Below are positions 44,451-53,087 of a DNA stretch of 62,382 nt, in pieces. Positions within the stretch are counted from its first letter, which is position 1; every line of letters starts with the position of its first letter. The DNA is from an uncultured Collinsella sp. (lineage in GTDB: Bacteria; Actinomycetota; Coriobacteriia; Coriobacteriales; Coriobacteriaceae): assembly GCA_959599615.1 (NCBI GenBank), contig CAUGKA010000001.1:1-62382 (forward strand), given 5' to 3'. The position numbers and the translations under genes are program-made. A model generated the notes under the pieces. The model saw only the letters and a list, made by a program, of their open reading frames with translations. It was not told the DNA's origin and did no database searches.

Positions 44451-44599
44451 GTTACGGCGTTTTACCAAACGCCGTAACTGCCCGACGCTGCGCGCCGCCC
44501 AGGACGACAATTTGTCATTCAAAAGGCGAGGCATGACCCGAAGGTCTATGCCTCGCCTTTTTCATGCCAACTTGTTCGTCCTGGACGTCGCTCGCTGTC
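44451..44599 (+). ncRNA. multi-stem structured element, copy 2 (candidate ncRNA or REP)
   Basis: P1 is identical to copy 1 (GTTACGGCGTTT arms, TACC loop, 44451-44478), then TGCCCGACGCTGCGCG. P2: CCAGGACGA (44499-44507) with TCGTCCTGG (44576-44584). P3: 14-base arms AAAAGGCGAGGCAT (44521-44534) and complement (44548-44561), capped by GACC-CGAA-GGTC. It ends CGCTCGCTGTC (44589-44599). P2 and P3 sequences differ entirely from copy 1. P3 followed by U-rich sequence could also act as the lipoprotein gene's terminator. Confidence 0.6.
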
Positions 44600-44648
44600 C
44601 GTCCTCTACCCGTGACGTTACCATCGCTGGAGTAGTCATTGGGAAGGC

Positions 44649-44700
44649 GGTGCTTGGGGACGTTCCTTTCCTGCCGGCAGTTGGGGACACTCCTTGTGCC
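44649..44700 (+). repeat. GGGGACGTTCCT-type repeat
   Basis: GGTGCTTGGGGACGTTCCT, then CTGCCGGCAGTTGGGGACAC and TCCTTGTGCCGG. Same order as at 35626-35674 and, inverted, at 176-222. Confidence 0.65.
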
Positions 44701-44721
44701 GGCGTTGCATCGCGAACGCTC

Positions 44722-44892
44722 GGGAAAATGCGGCCCGGTTTTTGGCCGAATAGTGGGTCGCGGTTTCCGGATGAGGCGGGTTGCGGAAAGTGCGACCCGG
44801 AATATAGCTCCAAAACGGGACACAGTTTCCCCGACGCGCCTCAAACGGAAAGCGCATCCCATTCCGGAGCTCCAAAACGGGATGCGCTTTCC
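44722..44892. repeat. three-unit palindromic cluster (BIME-like)
   Basis: Three ~46-base palindromic units at 44722-44768, 44785-44830 and 44847-44892, about 62 bases apart. Units 2 and 3 are direct copies (GGAAAG start, CTCCAAAACGGG before the right arm, TTTCC end). Unit 1 is the same element inverted. Unit 3 has 14-base perfect arms GGAAAGCGCATCCC. Alternating palindromic units of this kind resemble bacterial BIMEs. The rest of 44432-44933 shows no gene. Confidence 0.75.
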
Positions 44893-44933
44893 TTGCGGAA
44901 GAATTGTCGCAGCCGCATGGAGCGGCGGCTTCG

Positions 44934-45602
44934 TTACTCGCCTAGAATCAGCGCCGCGAGCTCTGCCTGGCTGTCCACCACGTAGTCGGCGCCGGCGGCT
45001 TCCAGCTCTGCGCGGCCGCGGAAGCCCCAGCTGACGCCCGCGCTCTTAAGGCCGGCGTTATGACCGGTCAGGATATCGACATTGGAATCGCCCACGTAGA
45101 GCGTGGTCGCCGGGTCGGCGCCCAGCGCTTCCATCACATGCAGCGTGACGGGCGCCTCGGGCTTGGGCGGAAAAGCGTCGACACGGCCCTGGACCAGCGC
45201 AAAGCGGTCGGGGCCAAAGTACTTCTCGATAAGCGGGGCCGCCGAAATGTGGTCCTTGTTGGTGAGCACGGCAAGCTGGATGCCCGCGGCGCGCAGGCGG
45301 TCGAGCATCTCGATTGTGCCGGCATAGGGGGCGGTGTGGTCCTCCTTGTGCTCGCCGTAGTAAGCCCTAAACTCGGCAAGCGTCTGCTCAAAGGCGCGCC
45401 CGTCGCCCGCATACTCGGCGGGCATAAAGCGCTCGACCAGCTTGAGCATGCCGTTTCCCACCTTATAGCGGTATTCGTCAACGGCAAACGTAGGCCAGCC
45501 GTGCGTCTCGCAGGTATGGTTGCTAGCGGCCGCCAGGTCCTCGAGCGTGTTGAGGATGGTGCCATCCAGATCAAAGATCACATGGGAAAAAGCTGCTGCC
45601 AT
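44934..45602 (-). CDS. HAD-family phosphatase (phosphoglycolate phosphatase-like)
   Basis: A 222-residue HAD hydrolase. Motif I is VIFDLDGTILNTLEDL (catalytic Asp pair, residues ~10-12). The helical cap follows; motif II is LAVLTNKDH, motif III a Lys in PPKPEAP, motif IV YVGDSNVDILTG. These match the Gph/PGP subfamily, which removes phosphate from 2-phosphoglycolate or similar small molecules. The start at 45602 has GGGAG upstream and is preferred to the upstream GTG-type start at 45617. Real substrate unknown. Confidence 0.88.
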   Translation of the reverse strand: MAAAFSHVIFDLDGTILNTLEDLAAASNHTCETHGWPTFAVDEYRYKVGNGMLKLVERFMPAEYAGDGRAFEQTLAEFRAYYGEHKEDHTAPYAGTIEMLDRLRAAGIQLAVLTNKDHISAAPLIEKYFGPDRFALVQGRVDAFPPKPEAPVTLHVMEALGADPATTLYVGDSNVDILTGHNAGLKSAGVSWGFRGRAELEAAGADYVVDSQAELAALILGE

Positions 45603-45728
45603 GAAAGCTCCCGTCATTGGGTTTAAAAACGCACCTCATAATACTGGGCTTACGCATCGGGCTTGTTTGGAATCTGAACATCTTCAAGGGATATCGAGCT
45701 GCATCGCGCCGTCTGCGAGAATGTGCCG

Positions 45729-46763
45729 CTAGCAAATCCTCGGCAGCTGCTCTCCCACGAGCATGTCGAGAATACGGGTCGATCCCCAGCCGGTGCGTAC
45801 GCGCACGGCGGGGCGGGCGTCCTCGGCAAGCGGCAGCACGCGACCGATGATGGCGGCATTCTCGCCGTAGCGGGCGGCGCGCATGGCCGCCAGCGCGGCA
45901 TCGGCCTGCTCGGCCGGCACCACGGCGACCATCTTGCCCTCGTTTGCCACCTGCAGCACATCGTAGCCGAGCATCTCACATGCCGCCTGCACGTCGGGGC
46001 GCACGGGCACGGCATCCTCGTCGATCTCCATGGCGACGCCGCTGGCCTGGGCAAACTCGTTGAGCGTGGATGCCAGGCCGCCGCGCGTGGGGTCACGGAA
46101 GCAGCGGGTATCGGGGGCGGCGGCGAGCACATCGGCAATCAGATGATTGAGCGGCGCAGCGTCGCTTTCGATGTTGCTCGAAAACGCCAAGCCCTCGCGC
46201 TGGCTCATGATGGCGATGCCGTGGTCGCCTAGCGTACCCGATACCAGGATGGCGTCGCCGGGCCGACAGTTTGCACCGCTGAGCGCTACGCCCGCGGGCA
46301 CCTCGCCCACGCCGGCGGTATTGATGTAGACGCCGTCGGCACCGCCACGCTCGACCACCTTGGTGTCGCCGGTGATTATGGACACGCCCGCCTCGCGCGC
46401 CGTTTCGGCCATGGTCTGCACAATCTGGCGCAGCTTGTCCATGGGATAGCCCTCTTCGAGGATAAAGCCGCATGAGAGGTAGCGCACGTTAGCGCCCGAG
46501 GTCGCGACGTCGTTGACGGTTCCGCATACGGCGAGTCGGCCGATATTGCCGCCGGGGAAGAACTGCGGCGTTACCACAAAGCTGTCGGTCGACATGGCGA
46601 TTCGCCCGCTTGCGGGCAGTACGGCGACACCGGCATCGTTGCCCGCAAGCAGCTCGGGCGACCCAAAGGCATCCAGAAAGACCTCATCGATAATGCGTTT
46701 CATCATCTGGCCGCCGGAGCCGTGGCCCAGCAGGACGGTGCTATCGGTAACGCTATGGGACAT
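45729..46763 (-). CDS. hypE: hydrogenase maturation protein HypE
   Basis: A 344-residue HypE, which dehydrates the thiocarbamate on its C-terminal Cys to a cyanide ligand for the NiFe centre. The protein ends PRIC, with the required terminal Cys. It has the PurM-like signatures HGSGGQMMKRIIDEVFL, GNDAGVA, DPTRGGLASTLNEFA and the ATP site. It is last in a same-strand order nikR, hypF, hypC, hypD, hypE. No hydrogenase structural gene lies in the window. Confidence 0.96.
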   Translation of the reverse strand: MSHSVTDSTVLLGHGSGGQMMKRIIDEVFLDAFGSPELLAGNDAGVAVLPASGRIAMSTDSFVVTPQFFPGGNIGRLAVCGTVNDVATSGANVRYLSCGFILEEGYPMDKLRQIVQTMAETAREAGVSIITGDTKVVERGGADGVYINTAGVGEVPAGVALSGANCRPGDAILVSGTLGDHGIAIMSQREGLAFSSNIESDAAPLNHLIADVLAAAPDTRCFRDPTRGGLASTLNEFAQASGVAMEIDEDAVPVRPDVQAACEMLGYDVLQVANEGKMVAVVPAEQADAALAAMRAARYGENAAIIGRVLPLAEDARPAVRVRTGWGSTRILDMLVGEQLPRIC

Positions 46764-46811
46764 ATCGAAAACTCCAATCGTGGGTGGTGCCGGTACGCGG
46801 GGGCGTCCGGG

Positions 46812-47924
46812 CTAGTCGCGGTATCTAAAGTACGCCGCGCAGCTGCCTTCGGAGCTCACCATGCAGGGGCCGACGGGGTGTTCGGGCGTGCAGGTGCGGC
46901 CAAACAACGGGCAGTCGCTCGGCGTGATGGCACCGCGCAGCACGTCGCCGCAGCGGCATCCGCGTGGCTCGACCGCCGGTTCAATGGGCACGTCAAAGCG
47001 GGCGCCGGCATCAAAACGCGCGAATTCTGGTCGGATGGAAAGACCCGAAGCCGCAATCGGTCCCAGTCCGCGCCACGTGGTGTCGCACGGCTCAAACACC
47101 TGCTCGACCAGCTGGCGCGCTACGGGATTGCCGTCTGCATTGACGCCACGGCGGTAGGCGTTGTCGATTGCGGGCCTGTGCTCGACAACCATCTGGACCA
47201 GCATGCAGATGCCCTGCAAGATATCGACCGGCTCAAACCCGGTGACTACGCCGGGGGTCTCGAACTCATCGACCAAAAACCTAAAGGGTGCCAGGCCCGT
47301 GATGGTAGCGACGTGACCAGGCAGGATAAAGCCGTCGATGGTCGTTTCGGGGTCGTTGGAGATCGCACGCAGAGCCGGCGGCGTGGTCTTGTGAGCACAG
47401 TAGACCGAGAAGTTCTGGAGCTCGCGCGCGTCGGCCTCTAGGATGGCGGCGGCAATGGTGGGCGTTGTGGTCTCAAAGCCGACGCCCATAAAGATAACCG
47501 GGCGTTCGGGATTTTGCTCAGCAATGTTGAGTGCGTCGAGCGGAGAGTAGACGATGCGGATGTCGCGTCCCGCCGCCTTTTGCGCGGCAAGCGAGGTGGA
47601 CGATCCTGGCACGCGCATCATGTCGCCAAAGGTGGTGATGATGGCGCCGTCCATCTTGGCGAGCGCGATTGCATGGTCGATATCGCGGTTGGCGGTAACG
47701 CAGACGGGGCAACCCGGACCGCTCAGCAGTTTGAGCCCGGCAGGCATAATGGAGCGAAAGCCATAGCGCCCGATGTTCACGGTATGCGTGCCGCAGACTT
47801 CCATAAGGTTGATGCTGCGGCTGCCGACAAGCGCATGAATACGATCGATGAGCTCGCGAGCCAGCCTGGGGTCGCGAAATGCCGAAAAGTCGATACCGGA
47901 GCGCGCCGGCTGTCCGGCCGCCAC
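46812..47924 (-). CDS. hypD: hydrogenase maturation protein HypD
   Basis: A 370-residue HypD, the Fe-S scaffold on which Fe(CN)2CO is built together with HypC. Conserved motifs are LMEVCGTHTVNIGRYG, LLSGPGCPVCVT, GFETTTPTIAAA and FILPGHVATITGL. The C-terminal 4Fe-4S Cys set is visible in RGCRCGDVL, DCPLFGRTC and GSCAAYF. It starts with GTG at 47924; the G is also the last base of the hypC TAG stop, so translation is almost certainly coupled. Confidence 0.96.
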   Translation of the reverse strand: MAAGQPARSGIDFSAFRDPRLARELIDRIHALVGSRSINLMEVCGTHTVNIGRYGFRSIMPAGLKLLSGPGCPVCVTANRDIDHAIALAKMDGAIITTFGDMMRVPGSSTSLAAQKAAGRDIRIVYSPLDALNIAEQNPERPVIFMGVGFETTTPTIAAAILEADARELQNFSVYCAHKTTPPALRAISNDPETTIDGFILPGHVATITGLAPFRFLVDEFETPGVVTGFEPVDILQGICMLVQMVVEHRPAIDNAYRRGVNADGNPVARQLVEQVFEPCDTTWRGLGPIAASGLSIRPEFARFDAGARFDVPIEPAVEPRGCRCGDVLRGAITPSDCPLFGRTCTPEHPVGPCMVSSEGSCAAYFRYRD

Positions 47925-48184
47925 TAGTATGCCTCGGCCGGATTGCTGGCCAGTTGGTCTTCTTCGGCCAGTTCGGTCATGGCGTTAACGAGCTCGAGCG
48001 TTTCTTGCGCTTCCTGCTCGTCGACGATCTGGATGCCAAAGCCGGCGTGTACGAGAATATAGTCGCCAACCTGCGCCGTCGGTACGAGACGCAGCGAAAT
48101 GGGGCGCTCGATGCCCATCATGTCGACGGTCGCCTTAAGGTCGTCGTCGCGTTTGACCACTTTACCGGGAACGGCAAGGCACAT
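47924..48184 (-). CDS. hypC: hydrogenase maturation chaperone HypC
   Basis: An 86-residue HypC/HupF protein. It begins MCLAVPGKVV, with the essential Cys2 that binds the iron ligand complex with HypD, and has the beta-barrel core GDYILVHAGFGIQIVDEQEAQETLEL. The tail is longer than in E. coli. It shares one base with hypD. Confidence 0.96.
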   Translation of the reverse strand: MCLAVPGKVVKRDDDLKATVDMMGIERPISLRLVPTAQVGDYILVHAGFGIQIVDEQEAQETLELVNAMTELAEEDQLASNPAEAY

Positions 48185-48315
48185 AATGTTCCCCTTTTAT
48201 ACGTTTTGCGCTGGATAGGCGCCTAATTACCCATCAGTTGATGGTAGCGCTCGCGGGAGTCACGAGCAAACGCGTTACACCTGTGAGACGGCGGCGCGCA
48301 GGCTGGCAAAACAGC

Positions 48316-50784
48316 CTATCGCAACGCCGTCTGCGCGAGGCGAGCGCGAGCGATGGCGGCCTGACCGTAGGCGATGCAGCCGTCGTTGGCGGGTACAGCG
48401 TGGGGGACCAAGACGGCAAGACCGGCGTCTTTGAGTTCGTGGGTAAGGAGCTGAAGCAAAAGCCGGTTCATGAACACACCGCCCGAGAGCGCGACGGTGT
48501 CGAGGTCTTCACGGACGCAGATCTCGCTTGCGATGCGGGCCGACGCGCGTGCGATGGTGACATGGAAGTCGAGCGCGAGCTTGCCGGCGGGCACGCCGGT
48601 CCTGATTCCCTCCAAAAGCGCCTCAAAAAGCGGTCTGGAGTTCAGAACATGGAAGTCGTCCGGACGGGATGATTCGGTTACGGAAAAGCTGGCCATATTG
48701 CCGGTGGGGCAGGCACTTTCACTGCTGAACGCGCGCCAGGCGGCGGCTTCGAGTTCTATGGCAGGCTCGCCCTCGTAGGTTGCCTTGTCGCAGATGCCCA
48801 GAATTGCTGCCGCGGCATCAAAGAGACGCCCCATGCTGCTGGTGCGCGGGCTGTTGATGCCGTGCTCGATCATGGTGGCTGTCACGCTGCGCGTTTGCTC
48901 GTCGAGGCTGCCCAAAAGCCGAGCGGCGCCTGGGTGCTCGAGCAGACCGAGCTCACTGAGCAGGGCAAAGGCGTTGCGGCGGGCGTCGCGCACGGAGGCC
49001 GCCCCGCCGGGGAGCGCCCAGGTGAGTAAATGCGCGGCGCGCTCAAAGCCGCCAAGGCCGGCAACAAGAAACTCGCCGCCCCAAATGGTCCCATCGGTGC
49101 CGGCGCCGGTGCCGTCAAAGGCGATGCCAAGGACACGCGCGTCGGTTGTAAGCTGGCCCGCGGCGATGGCCTCGGCCATTACGCTCGCGATATGCGCATG
49201 ATGGTGCTGCACCTCGACGAGCGGCAGATTGTGCTCCCGTGCCTGCTCGCGCGCCCACTGGCTCGATAGATAGCTGGGGTGCAAATCGCAGGCCAAGGCG
49301 GCGGGCGCCAAGTCAAAGAGATCTTCCAAGCGCGTGCGCGCGGCGTTCCAGGCATCGAAGGTCTCGCCGTTTTCAACATCGCCGATATGCTGCGACACAA
49401 AACAGGTTGCCTCGCCGTTCGTCCCTTCACGCGTGAGCGCAATCGTGGCCTTTTGTTGTGGCCCGCAGGCGAGCACGCAGGACGGAGCGCCGTCGAGCGC
49501 CGGCAACGGCAACGGCTGGGGTGCATATCCGCGAGCGCGGCGCACGGGCATAACGGCGCCGTCGACCACGCGCACTACAGAGTCGTCGTAGCGCGAGAGG
49601 ATCGCGCGGTCGTTGCCGAGCAACGCATCGGCGATGCCGGCGGCAACGAGGTGTTCCCAGGCAAGATCGTCGTCGGTTTCTATGGGTTCTTCGCTCAGGT
49701 TTCCGCTGGTCATGACGAGCGCGTGCATACCGCAGGCTTCTGCCGCGGCAAGCAACAGATGTTGAAGCGGCGTATAGGGGAGCATGATGCCGAGCTCTGG
49801 AAGGTCGTGCGCGACGGACGGCGCGAGCGCGAGGGCGTCGGGGGAGCCGCCGCTCTCGCAAGCAGCACGTCGGCGCAGCAGCACAATGGGGCGAATGCTG
49901 CCGGCCAGCAAGCCGCGCTCAACGTCGCTGACATGGCATAGGCGTTCAACGTCGGCAAGGTCGCGCATCATGACGGCAAGTGGTTTGTTGCTGCGGCGTT
50001 TGCGACGGCGCAGCTCGGCCACCGCCTGCTCGCTGGCGGCGTCACAGGCTAGATGAAATCCGCCCAGGCCCTTGATGGCGACGATGCCACCGCTGGCCAG
50101 CAGCTCAACGCAGCGCTCGATAATGGCGTCGCTGGCCTCGCGTGTGGTGCCGACTGCCGGTGTCGCGGACGAATTCCCGCACGCATCGCCGTTCACAGCC
50201 TCGCGCCACGTAATATGCGGCCCGCAATCAAAGCAGGCATCGGGTTGCGCGTGAAAACGCCGGTCGAGTGGGTCGGCATACTCCGCGGCACACTTGGGAC
50301 ACATGGGAAAACAATCCATCGACGTGGCCGCTCGGTCATAAGGCAACGATCGGATGATGGTAAAGCGTGGGCCGCAGTTAGTGCAGTTGATAAAGGGGTA
50401 GTGATAGCGTCGGTCGGCGGGATCGAACAACTCGCGCAGACAATCGTCACAGGTAGCGATATCGGGCGAGACGAGCGTCGTGTGCGCGGTCTGGTCCTGC
50501 GATGCCACAATGCGAAAGCCCTGCTCATCGGCAGCACTCCAACCGCCAGGCCCCAAGTCCACAACCTCGACATGCTCAACGCGGGCTGCCGCAGGCGCAT
50601 GCTCAGAAAGCGCGGCAACAAAAGCATCGAGCGCATCGGCCGGAGCGTGCGCCTCAATATGTACGCCGTCGCCCGCGTTGAGCACCCATCCGCAAATGCC
50701 ATGCGCCATGGCCTCGCGATACACAAACGGCCGCATGCCAACGCCCTGCACAATGCCCGTTACATGAATATGCACATGTCGCAT
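48316..50784 (-). CDS. hypF: carbamoyltransferase HypF
   Basis: An 822-residue HypF that makes the thiocarbamate on HypE from carbamoyl phosphate. Domains in order: acylphosphatase (HIHVTGIVQGVGMRPFVYREA, residues ~4-24), two zinc fingers (CDDCLREL, CTNCGPRFT, CPKCAAEY, CFDCGPHI), a YrdC-like domain (GIVAIKGLGGFHLACDA) and the Kae1-like carbamoyltransferase domain (VQHHHAHIASVMAE; GIAFDGTGAGTDGTIWGGEFL; ALSGGVFMNRLL). The ATG at 50784 has GAGGGG upstream. A 131-base gap separates it from hypC. Confidence 0.96.
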   Translation of the reverse strand: MRHVHIHVTGIVQGVGMRPFVYREAMAHGICGWVLNAGDGVHIEAHAPADALDAFVAALSEHAPAAARVEHVEVVDLGPGGWSAADEQGFRIVASQDQTAHTTLVSPDIATCDDCLRELFDPADRRYHYPFINCTNCGPRFTIIRSLPYDRAATSMDCFPMCPKCAAEYADPLDRRFHAQPDACFDCGPHITWREAVNGDACGNSSATPAVGTTREASDAIIERCVELLASGGIVAIKGLGGFHLACDAASEQAVAELRRRKRRSNKPLAVMMRDLADVERLCHVSDVERGLLAGSIRPIVLLRRRAACESGGSPDALALAPSVAHDLPELGIMLPYTPLQHLLLAAAEACGMHALVMTSGNLSEEPIETDDDLAWEHLVAAGIADALLGNDRAILSRYDDSVVRVVDGAVMPVRRARGYAPQPLPLPALDGAPSCVLACGPQQKATIALTREGTNGEATCFVSQHIGDVENGETFDAWNAARTRLEDLFDLAPAALACDLHPSYLSSQWAREQAREHNLPLVEVQHHHAHIASVMAEAIAAGQLTTDARVLGIAFDGTGAGTDGTIWGGEFLVAGLGGFERAAHLLTWALPGGAASVRDARRNAFALLSELGLLEHPGAARLLGSLDEQTRSVTATMIEHGINSPRTSSMGRLFDAAAAILGICDKATYEGEPAIELEAAAWRAFSSESACPTGNMASFSVTESSRPDDFHVLNSRPLFEALLEGIRTGVPAGKLALDFHVTIARASARIASEICVREDLDTVALSGGVFMNRLLLQLLTHELKDAGLAVLVPHAVPANDGCIAYGQAAIARARLAQTALR

Positions 50785-50826
50785 GTGACACCCCTCATCA
50801 AAACCGACCAAATAGGGACAGGTGCG

Positions 50827-51339
50827 CTACAGTCCCAGGCTCTGCTTGGTGGCGGCGCACGTGAGCTCGCCGTGCTTAACGCCGCGCAGGCCCAGCAGAC
50901 GGTCGGCCAGCTCGTAGACGCGCTCGCCGCGACCCTTGAGCGCCAGAATCTCTAAGCAGTTGTGGTGATCCAGATGCACGTGCATGGTCGATACGATCTC
51001 GTCGGTGTAGTCGTGCTGCACTTCGTCCAGACGGCGCGTCAGGTCGCCGGTATGGTGGTCGTAGATCATGGTGAGCGACCCGATAACATGCTCATCGGGC
51101 GTGCGCATCTGCTCCTTGGCGATCGAGGCGCGAATCAGGTCGCGCACGGCCTCGGAGCGGTTGGCCACGTCGCCGCGGCGCGCGATCTGTTCGTCAAAAC
51201 GGCGCAGCAGGTCGTCCGGTGCGGTAACCGAAAAGCGGACCAGCTCGGAGCCGGAGCCACTACAGTGGCAGTCTGCGTCACCGTCCGCCCCGTGCGGATG
51301 CTCGTGCTCGTACCCGCAGCCGTGCTCGTGTTCGGCCAC
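50827..51339 (-). CDS. nikR: nickel-responsive regulator NikR with His-rich N-terminus
   Basis: A 170-residue NikR. The ribbon-helix-helix DNA-binding domain is VRFSVTAPDDLLRRFDEQIARRGDVANRSEAVRDLI. The nickel site is in VQHDY and MHVHLDHHNCLEILALKG (square-planar His3-Cys set). Unlike typical NikR it has a 30-residue N-terminal extension rich in His, Cys and acidic residues (EHEHGCGYEHEHPHG, CHCSG), a likely extra metal-binding tail. It starts with GTG 1 base after the upstream small gene and sits before hypF, linking nickel supply to hydrogenase maturation. Confidence 0.95.
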   Translation of the reverse strand: MAEHEHGCGYEHEHPHGADGDADCHCSGSGSELVRFSVTAPDDLLRRFDEQIARRGDVANRSEAVRDLIRASIAKEQMRTPDEHVIGSLTMIYDHHTGDLTRRLDEVQHDYTDEIVSTMHVHLDHHNCLEILALKGRGERVYELADRLLGLRGVKHGELTCAATKQSLGL

Positions 51340-51340
51340 G

Positions 51341-51589
51341 TTACACCAGCTTCACGGAGCCGACGGAGTTGTGGTCGGCCTCGATGGCCTCTTCGTAGCT
51401 CTCGAGTGCGTCGTGGGCCTCGTGCAGCGCGGCCATGGCTGCCTCGAGCTTGGCGCCGATGCGCTCCATGTCAAAATTCTCGGTCGCATGCAGCAACTGA
51501 TGGCTCCACTCGTGAGCGAGCTCGATGGTGTCGTCGACCTGCTTGACGCTCATGGCAAGCTGGCTCATGTTCATTCCGACGTCATGCAT
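51341..51589 (-). CDS. small helical protein linked to nikR, function unknown
   Basis: An 82-residue, mostly helical protein with heptad-like patterns (MSVKQVDDTIELAHEWSHQLLHATENFDMERIGAKLEAAMAALHEAHDALESYEEAIEADH). AAGGAG precedes the ATG at 51589, so this shorter start is preferred. Its stop lies 1 base before the nikR GTG, so it is translationally linked to nikR and is the first gene of the nickel cluster. It carries several His and Glu but no CxxC or known metal motif. I do not recognise the family. Confidence 0.7.
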   Translation of the reverse strand: MHDVGMNMSQLAMSVKQVDDTIELAHEWSHQLLHATENFDMERIGAKLEAAMAALHEAHDALESYEEAIEADHNSVGSVKLV

Positions 51590-51674
51590 AGGAATCTCCT
51601 TTTGTACGGGTCTGATCAGTGGTTCAGATTCTACTACGGAGGGCTCCCGCGCCCACCGCTGTATGCCAGTTGTC

Positions 51675-52949
51675 CTACGGTGCCAGTGAAGCAAGCGGCG
51701 CGACTACGACACCGTCTTCCCGTCGGTAGGCAGTTGCGGTTCCAGTGAGAACGAGCAAGAAGGACGCTTCGCCCTGGTGGGTCGCATCGATTTTAGATGC
51801 GAGTTTCTTGAGATTGGCGGCAGCGGCGTCTATAGACTTTGAGCCAAGCTTGACCTCAACCAGAGCGTACCTGCCGTCATCTAGCACGAGAACCGCATCG
51901 GCTTCAAGGTCGGTCTTGTCCCGATAGTGGTAAACCTTGCCGCCAAGCAGATCCATATAGGTGCGCAGGTCACGGATGCACATCGATTCAAACAGAAGCC
52001 CAAATGTTTCAAAATCCTCTAGGAGCTTTTGAGGCGTTGCCCCCAGGGCTGCGACCGCAAGCGATGGATCGCAGAAATGGCGCGTCGGACTCGTCCGTAC
52101 GGCGGTTTTTGAGCGGAGCCGCGGGGCCCATGCCTCGAGATCTTCGAAAACGCAGGAGCGGGTCAAGGCGTCGACATATTCAGAAACGGTATTTCTTGAG
52201 GGAGGTTCTCCTTGCATGTCAGCAGCGATTGTGGCGAGCGATGCCTCTGTCGAGATATTGCGAGCGTAGCTTCGAATAATCTGGGCCATCCAAGTCTTAT
52301 TTCTCCGCAGTCCATCAATCTCGTCGATATCGGAATCAAGCAGTTCCGAGATGTAATCAGGGGCCATGGATAGCGCAATCCCATGGTTTGGCTCGGTAAC
52401 CGCTTCAGGCCAACCTCCTCGGCAAAGTGAGTAGACGATACGTTCGATATCGAAGTCGACCATATCGGCAACATCGGTGTTTCCATCAAACAGGCTTGCC
52501 AGCGAAACTGATCCTGTTGACTCGCGTGATTCAAAAAGTGACATCGGGCGCATGTTTATACGTGCTATGCGGCCGACTCCTGAGTGTGCCGGCATTTCGC
52601 TTGCCCGAGGCGTTGCGGAGCCGGTGAGGATAAACCTGCCTCGTCCTTTGCCGCGGTCGATCGCGAACCTTACGGCGTCCCAAAGCTGTGGGGCCATTTG
52701 CCATTCATCGATGAGGCGTGGCTCATCTCCTTTGAGCAGGAGAGAGGGCTTCGAATCGGCAAGCTGGATGTAGCTCGGACCGTTATCGGGGTCTTGCATG
52801 TAGATGCTGCTTGCGGCTGCCTGTTCAGCCGTTGCGGTCTTGCCGCACCATTTTGGCCCTTTGATTTGGACAGCCCCAGAAGATTTTAGTTTTCTGGCGA
52901 GCACTTTGTCCGCGACTCGTGGTAAATAACCGTGTTGAATTGGACCCAT
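51675..52949 (-). CDS. AAA_14/DUF4143 ATPase
   Basis: A 424-residue protein. Its N-terminal AAA domain has a Walker A GPKWCGKT (residues 31-38), a Walker B PRLIDEWQ near 80 and the sensor ILTGSATP. The C-terminal DUF4143 region ends with a restriction-endonuclease-like fold (LEADAVLVLDDGRYALVEVKLGSKSID). Proteins of this family are abundant in gut bacteria and have no settled role; a toxin-like or mobile-element link has been proposed. It stands at the left edge of a block with lower GC. AGGAGGGTGAC precedes the ATG. Confidence 0.85.
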   Translation of the reverse strand: MGPIQHGYLPRVADKVLARKLKSSGAVQIKGPKWCGKTATAEQAAASSIYMQDPDNGPSYIQLADSKPSLLLKGDEPRLIDEWQMAPQLWDAVRFAIDRGKGRGRFILTGSATPRASEMPAHSGVGRIARINMRPMSLFESRESTGSVSLASLFDGNTDVADMVDFDIERIVYSLCRGGWPEAVTEPNHGIALSMAPDYISELLDSDIDEIDGLRRNKTWMAQIIRSYARNISTEASLATIAADMQGEPPSRNTVSEYVDALTRSCVFEDLEAWAPRLRSKTAVRTSPTRHFCDPSLAVAALGATPQKLLEDFETFGLLFESMCIRDLRTYMDLLGGKVYHYRDKTDLEADAVLVLDDGRYALVEVKLGSKSIDAAAANLKKLASKIDATHQGEASFLLVLTGTATAYRREDGVVVAPLASLAP

Positions 52950-52986
52950 GTCACCCTCCTTGCTAGCAGGGTATTATACCGTTGAT

Positions 52987-53047
52987 TTGTGCAAGTTGGA
53001 CGATTCAGATTGTGCAAGTTGGACGATTCAGATTGTGCAAGTTGGAC
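52987..53047. repeat. three 23-base direct repeats
   Basis: TTGTGCAAGTTGGAC begins at 52987, 53010 and 53033. The repeat unit is 23 bases (adding GATTCAGA between copies). The array sits just upstream of the AAA_14/DUF4143 gene, with TATAAT on the minus strand at 52973-52978 between array and gene. It looks like an iteron-type operator on one face of the helix. Confidence 0.8.
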
Positions 53048-53087
53048 ATTATATCTAGTAAACATTCATGATGCCAAAAGAGAAGCC

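Noticed and set aside
48238..50955. Plus-strand frames opposite hypF
   Set aside because: Shadow frames; hypF motifs on the minus strand are continuous and complete.
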